DNA of 7,676 bases from Burkholderiaceae bacterium (GTDB taxonomy: Bacteria; Pseudomonadota; Gammaproteobacteria; Burkholderiales; Burkholderiaceae), in NCBI GenBank assembly GCA_947461335.1, contig CANHLB010000078.1:1-7676 (forward strand). The letters are read 5' to 3'. Position 1 is the first letter of the stretch. Every line of letters begins with the position of its first letter. The translations under genes were made by a program, and so were the position numbers. The notes under the pieces were generated by a model that saw only the letters and a list, made by a program, of their open reading frames with translations, did not search any database and had not been told where the DNA came from. Positions 5,848 through 7,676 of this stretch are shown here, piece by piece.

Positions 5848-6645
5848 ATGATGCAAAAGGATCAAGGTAGGAATGTCGCACAAGTGTTATTTGAATTACG
5901 CGGCAAGATTGCATACATCACCTTTGATCATGTAGCTGCTCACAATGCCATGACAGTTGCGATGTACGAAAGTCTTCAATCGATCTGTCAAGACATTGCT
6001 AAGAATTCGGAGATTCATATAGCCATTTTTCGTGGTGCGGGCGGTAAGTCTTTTGTTTCCGGTAGTGATATTGCTCAATTTGCAAGCTTTAAGAATGGAG
6101 AAGATGGTGTTAGATACGAGGAAGCTATTCATAGCTACTTGAATCCATTAGCATTACTCCCGATTCCAACGATTGCAGTGATTGATGGCATGGCAGTGGG
6201 CGGCGGTTTAGCGATCGCAACATGCTGTGATTTTCGGATTGCGAGCCTAGATGCGAAGTTTGGGGTACCTATTGCTAGAACCCTTGGAAATTGCTTATAT
6301 CCTGGCAATATCGCTTGGTTAGCGGCGCATATGGGCATGAATATGGTGAGGCGCATGCTGCTCTTGGCTGAAATGATCTCTGCAAGAGAACTACTCACTC
6401 AAGGCTACTTACTTGCCACACACCACCCTGATGAACTTACTAAAGAAGCAGATGCTTTGGCTGAACGCTTATTAAAACTGGCGCCCATTACTCAAAAAGC
6501 TAGCAAGCTCATCATGGCCAGAATCATTGCTAATCAATTACCAGATTGCGAGGACCTCATTCGTGAAACCTATGGCAGTGATGACTTTAGGAACGGCGTT
6601 GCTTCCTTCTTAAAGGGTGAGCCACCCGTTTGGACTGGTAAATAA
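5848..6645 (+). CDS. Crotonase-fold (enoyl-CoA hydratase/isomerase family) protein lacking both hydratase glutamates
   Basis: A 265-residue cytosolic protein of normal crotonase length. The CoA-binding and oxyanion-hole motifs are present: GKSFVSGSDIAQF (66-78), like the family's AFxAGADI, and DGMAVGGGLAIA (113-124), like GxxxGGGxELA. DFRIAS and AKFGVPIARTLGNCL follow (128-150). In rat enoyl-CoA hydratase the catalytic Glu144 lies in GGGCELA and Glu164 in GQPE, 20 residues apart; the equivalent residues here are Ala122 and Ile142, also 20 apart. The fold and acyl-CoA binding look intact but classical hydration is unlikely. Other crotonase reactions (isomerisation, hydrolysis, decarboxylation, C-C bond cleavage) use other residues. 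It follows the Bug gene by 6 bp with no good ribosome binding site of its own (AAGG is 14 nt away), so translational coupling is likely. ATG at 5851 is an equally possible start. Confidence 0.9.
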   Translation: MMQKDQGRNVAQVLFELRGKIAYITFDHVAAHNAMTVAMYESLQSICQDIAKNSEIHIAIFRGAGGKSFVSGSDIAQFASFKNGEDGVRYEEAIHSYLNPLALLPIPTIAVIDGMAVGGGLAIATCCDFRIASLDAKFGVPIARTLGNCLYPGNIAWLAAHMGMNMVRRMLLLAEMISARELLTQGYLLATHHPDELTKEADALAERLLKLAPITQKASKLIMARIIANQLPDCEDLIRETYGSDDFRNGVASFLKGEPPVWTGK

Positions 6646-6664
6646 AAAAGAACTCAGCAACTAC

Positions 6665-7676
6665 TTAGTCCAAGAACATCTCTTGCAGATTATTTAGATA
6701 GCGCAGACCTAACTCAGTCGCCTTTAATTTGCTTGGGTTTTCATCTAGCAAACCCTTCGTACTTGCTGTCTCTAGCCCTTTACTAATAACGCTCAGGGGT
6801 AAGCCAGTTCGCTCACTGAAGGTATGCGTGTCAACACCATCAGTTAGCCGCAAGGAGTTAAGCATAAATTCAAAGGGAAGATCCTTGGAGGCTATTTCAC
6901 GAGACTCAATCAGGGCACTACCTTTGGTTTCGATAGACTGCATATACGTTTCGGGATGACGCTCACGCACTTGACGGGTAATTTTTCCTGGATAAGAAAT
7001 CTTACCGTGAGCGCCTGCGCCAATGCCAATGTAATCGCCAAAGCGCCAGTAATTCAAATTGTGTTTACATTCCTGATCTTTTTTAGCGTAAGCAGAAACT
7101 TCATAGCGTTTGTAGCCTGCCTTAGTTAGCAAGTCTAGGTTTTGCTCAAAGATGCTATCAATCTCATCTTCACTGGGTAGTTTTGGGGGGAAGTTGGCAA
7201 AGTAGGTATTAGGCTCAAGTGTGAGGTTGTAAAGAGACAGATGAGGAGTCTTAAAAGACAGAGCCGTTTCAATATCCGCTTTTGCTGCTTCAAGGCTTTG
7301 ATTCGGTAAGCCATACATTAGATCAATATTGACGGACTTAAAGTGATCCAGTGCAATTTGAATGGCTCTTTTAGCTTCTGTGCCGTTATGAATCCGACCC
7401 AGTGCTTTGAGTTGCTGATCTTGAAAACTCTGAATGCCTAATGACACCCGATTAACACCAGCTTTAGCAAAGCCCGCAAATTTCTCAGTCTCAACCGAGC
7501 CTGGATTTGCTTCCATGGTGATCTCCGCACCAGGCTCTAGTTGTATGCGGGCACGAATAGCACAAAGTAGTTGATCCATGCCTGCAGCTGAAAGTAGGCT
7601 TGGCGTACCCCCACCAATAAAAATGCTATGAACTTGGCGCCCCCAAATATTGGGTAGCTCAGTTTCAAGATCAGCA
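6665..7676 (-). CDS. hemW: HemW-like radical SAM heme chaperone (CPO-III-oxidase-like), N-terminus outside window
   Basis: The frame stays open from the stop at 6665 to the window edge, beyond the internal Met at 7579; 336 residues are visible. Before that Met the frame reads HSIFIGGGTPSLLS, the GGGTPS radical SAM motif. The CxxxCxxC cluster ligands would lie about 30-40 residues further upstream and are missing. Counting from Met7579: EANPGSVE (23-30), GVNRVSLGIQSF (41-52), DLMYGLPNQ (86-94), LSLYNLTLEPNT (114-125) and KRYEVSAYA (157-165). HNLNYWRFGDYIGIGAGAHG (173-192) and a HemN_C-type tail follow. These fit HemW rather than the longer true oxidase HemN. HemW proteins bind heme and SAM and deliver heme to membrane acceptors; they generally lack coproporphyrinogen oxidase activity. 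The gene ends 19 bp from the convergent crotonase stop, without a visible hairpin. Confidence 0.9.
   Translation of the reverse strand, partial: ADLETELPNIWGRQVHSIFIGGGTPSLLSAAGMDQLLCAIRARIQLEPGAEITMEANPGSVETEKFAGFAKAGVNRVSLGIQSFQDQQLKALGRIHNGTEAKRAIQIALDHFKSVNIDLMYGLPNQSLEAAKADIETALSFKTPHLSLYNLTLEPNTYFANFPPKLPSEDEIDSIFEQNLDLLTKAGYKRYEVSAYAKKDQECKHNLNYWRFGDYIGIGAGAHGKISYPGKITRQVRERHPETYMQSIETKGSALIESREIASKDLPFEFMLNSLRLTDGVDTHTFSERTGLPLSVISKGLETASTKGLLDENPSKLKATELGLRYLNNLQEMFLD

Noticed and set aside
5406..6398. Minus-strand frames opposite the Bug protein and crotonase genes
   Set aside because: The sense-strand genes carry clear family motifs through the same bases, and the antisense products resemble nothing.
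6646..6664. Bidirectional terminator between the crotonase and hemW
   Set aside because: The 19-bp gap is A-rich with no inverted repeat; no hairpin could be built.

Overview
The window looks like a chromosomal segment of a free-living betaproteobacterium of the Burkholderiaceae type. By eye it is moderately AT-rich for that group (GC was not counted), and a Polynucleobacter-like genome would fit best. This rests on the style of the proteins: a Bug-family (TctC) solute-binding protein next to a CaiB/BaiF CoA-transferase and a crotonase, a HemW-type radical SAM protein, and short intergenic gaps. The assignment is an inference. No mobile elements, CRISPR arrays or clear signs of recent transfer were seen.

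Layout. Positions 1-585 are the 3' part of an FAD-dependent oxidoreductase. Its stop codon lies inside a perfect TATAAT box that probably drives the tRNA-Ser(UGA) gene at 621-710, which ends at a terminator (721-748). A 146-bp leader follows, with a perfect FNR/CRP-superfamily box (TTGAT-N4-ATCAA), a candidate promoter overlapping it and an 8-bp hairpin. It precedes a secreted lipoprotein (895-1983) whose mature part is six ~53-residue repeats, probably a beta-propeller. A strong UACG-tetraloop terminator (2012-2036) separates it from a seven-TM sensor histidine kinase without a partner regulator (2074-3528).

The second half is metabolic. A CaiB/BaiF CoA-transferase (minus strand, 3537-4736) diverges from a Bug-type periplasmic binding protein (4852-5841), followed after 6 bp by a crotonase-fold protein (5848-6645). 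Together they suggest capture of an organic acid, CoA activation by transfer, and a later CoA-ester step. The crotonase lacks both glutamates used by classical enoyl-CoA hydratases, so its reaction is open. The shared promoter region holds a TGTCT-N11-AGACA inverted repeat over the weak promoter elements of both directions. The right end is hemW (minus strand, 6665 to the edge), converging on the crotonase and missing its N-terminus.

No wholly new multi-gene system is evident. The most unusual items are the crotonase without catalytic Glu, the six-repeat lipoprotein under a possible FNR-type operator, and the orphan 7TM kinase with a hairpin over its translation start region.
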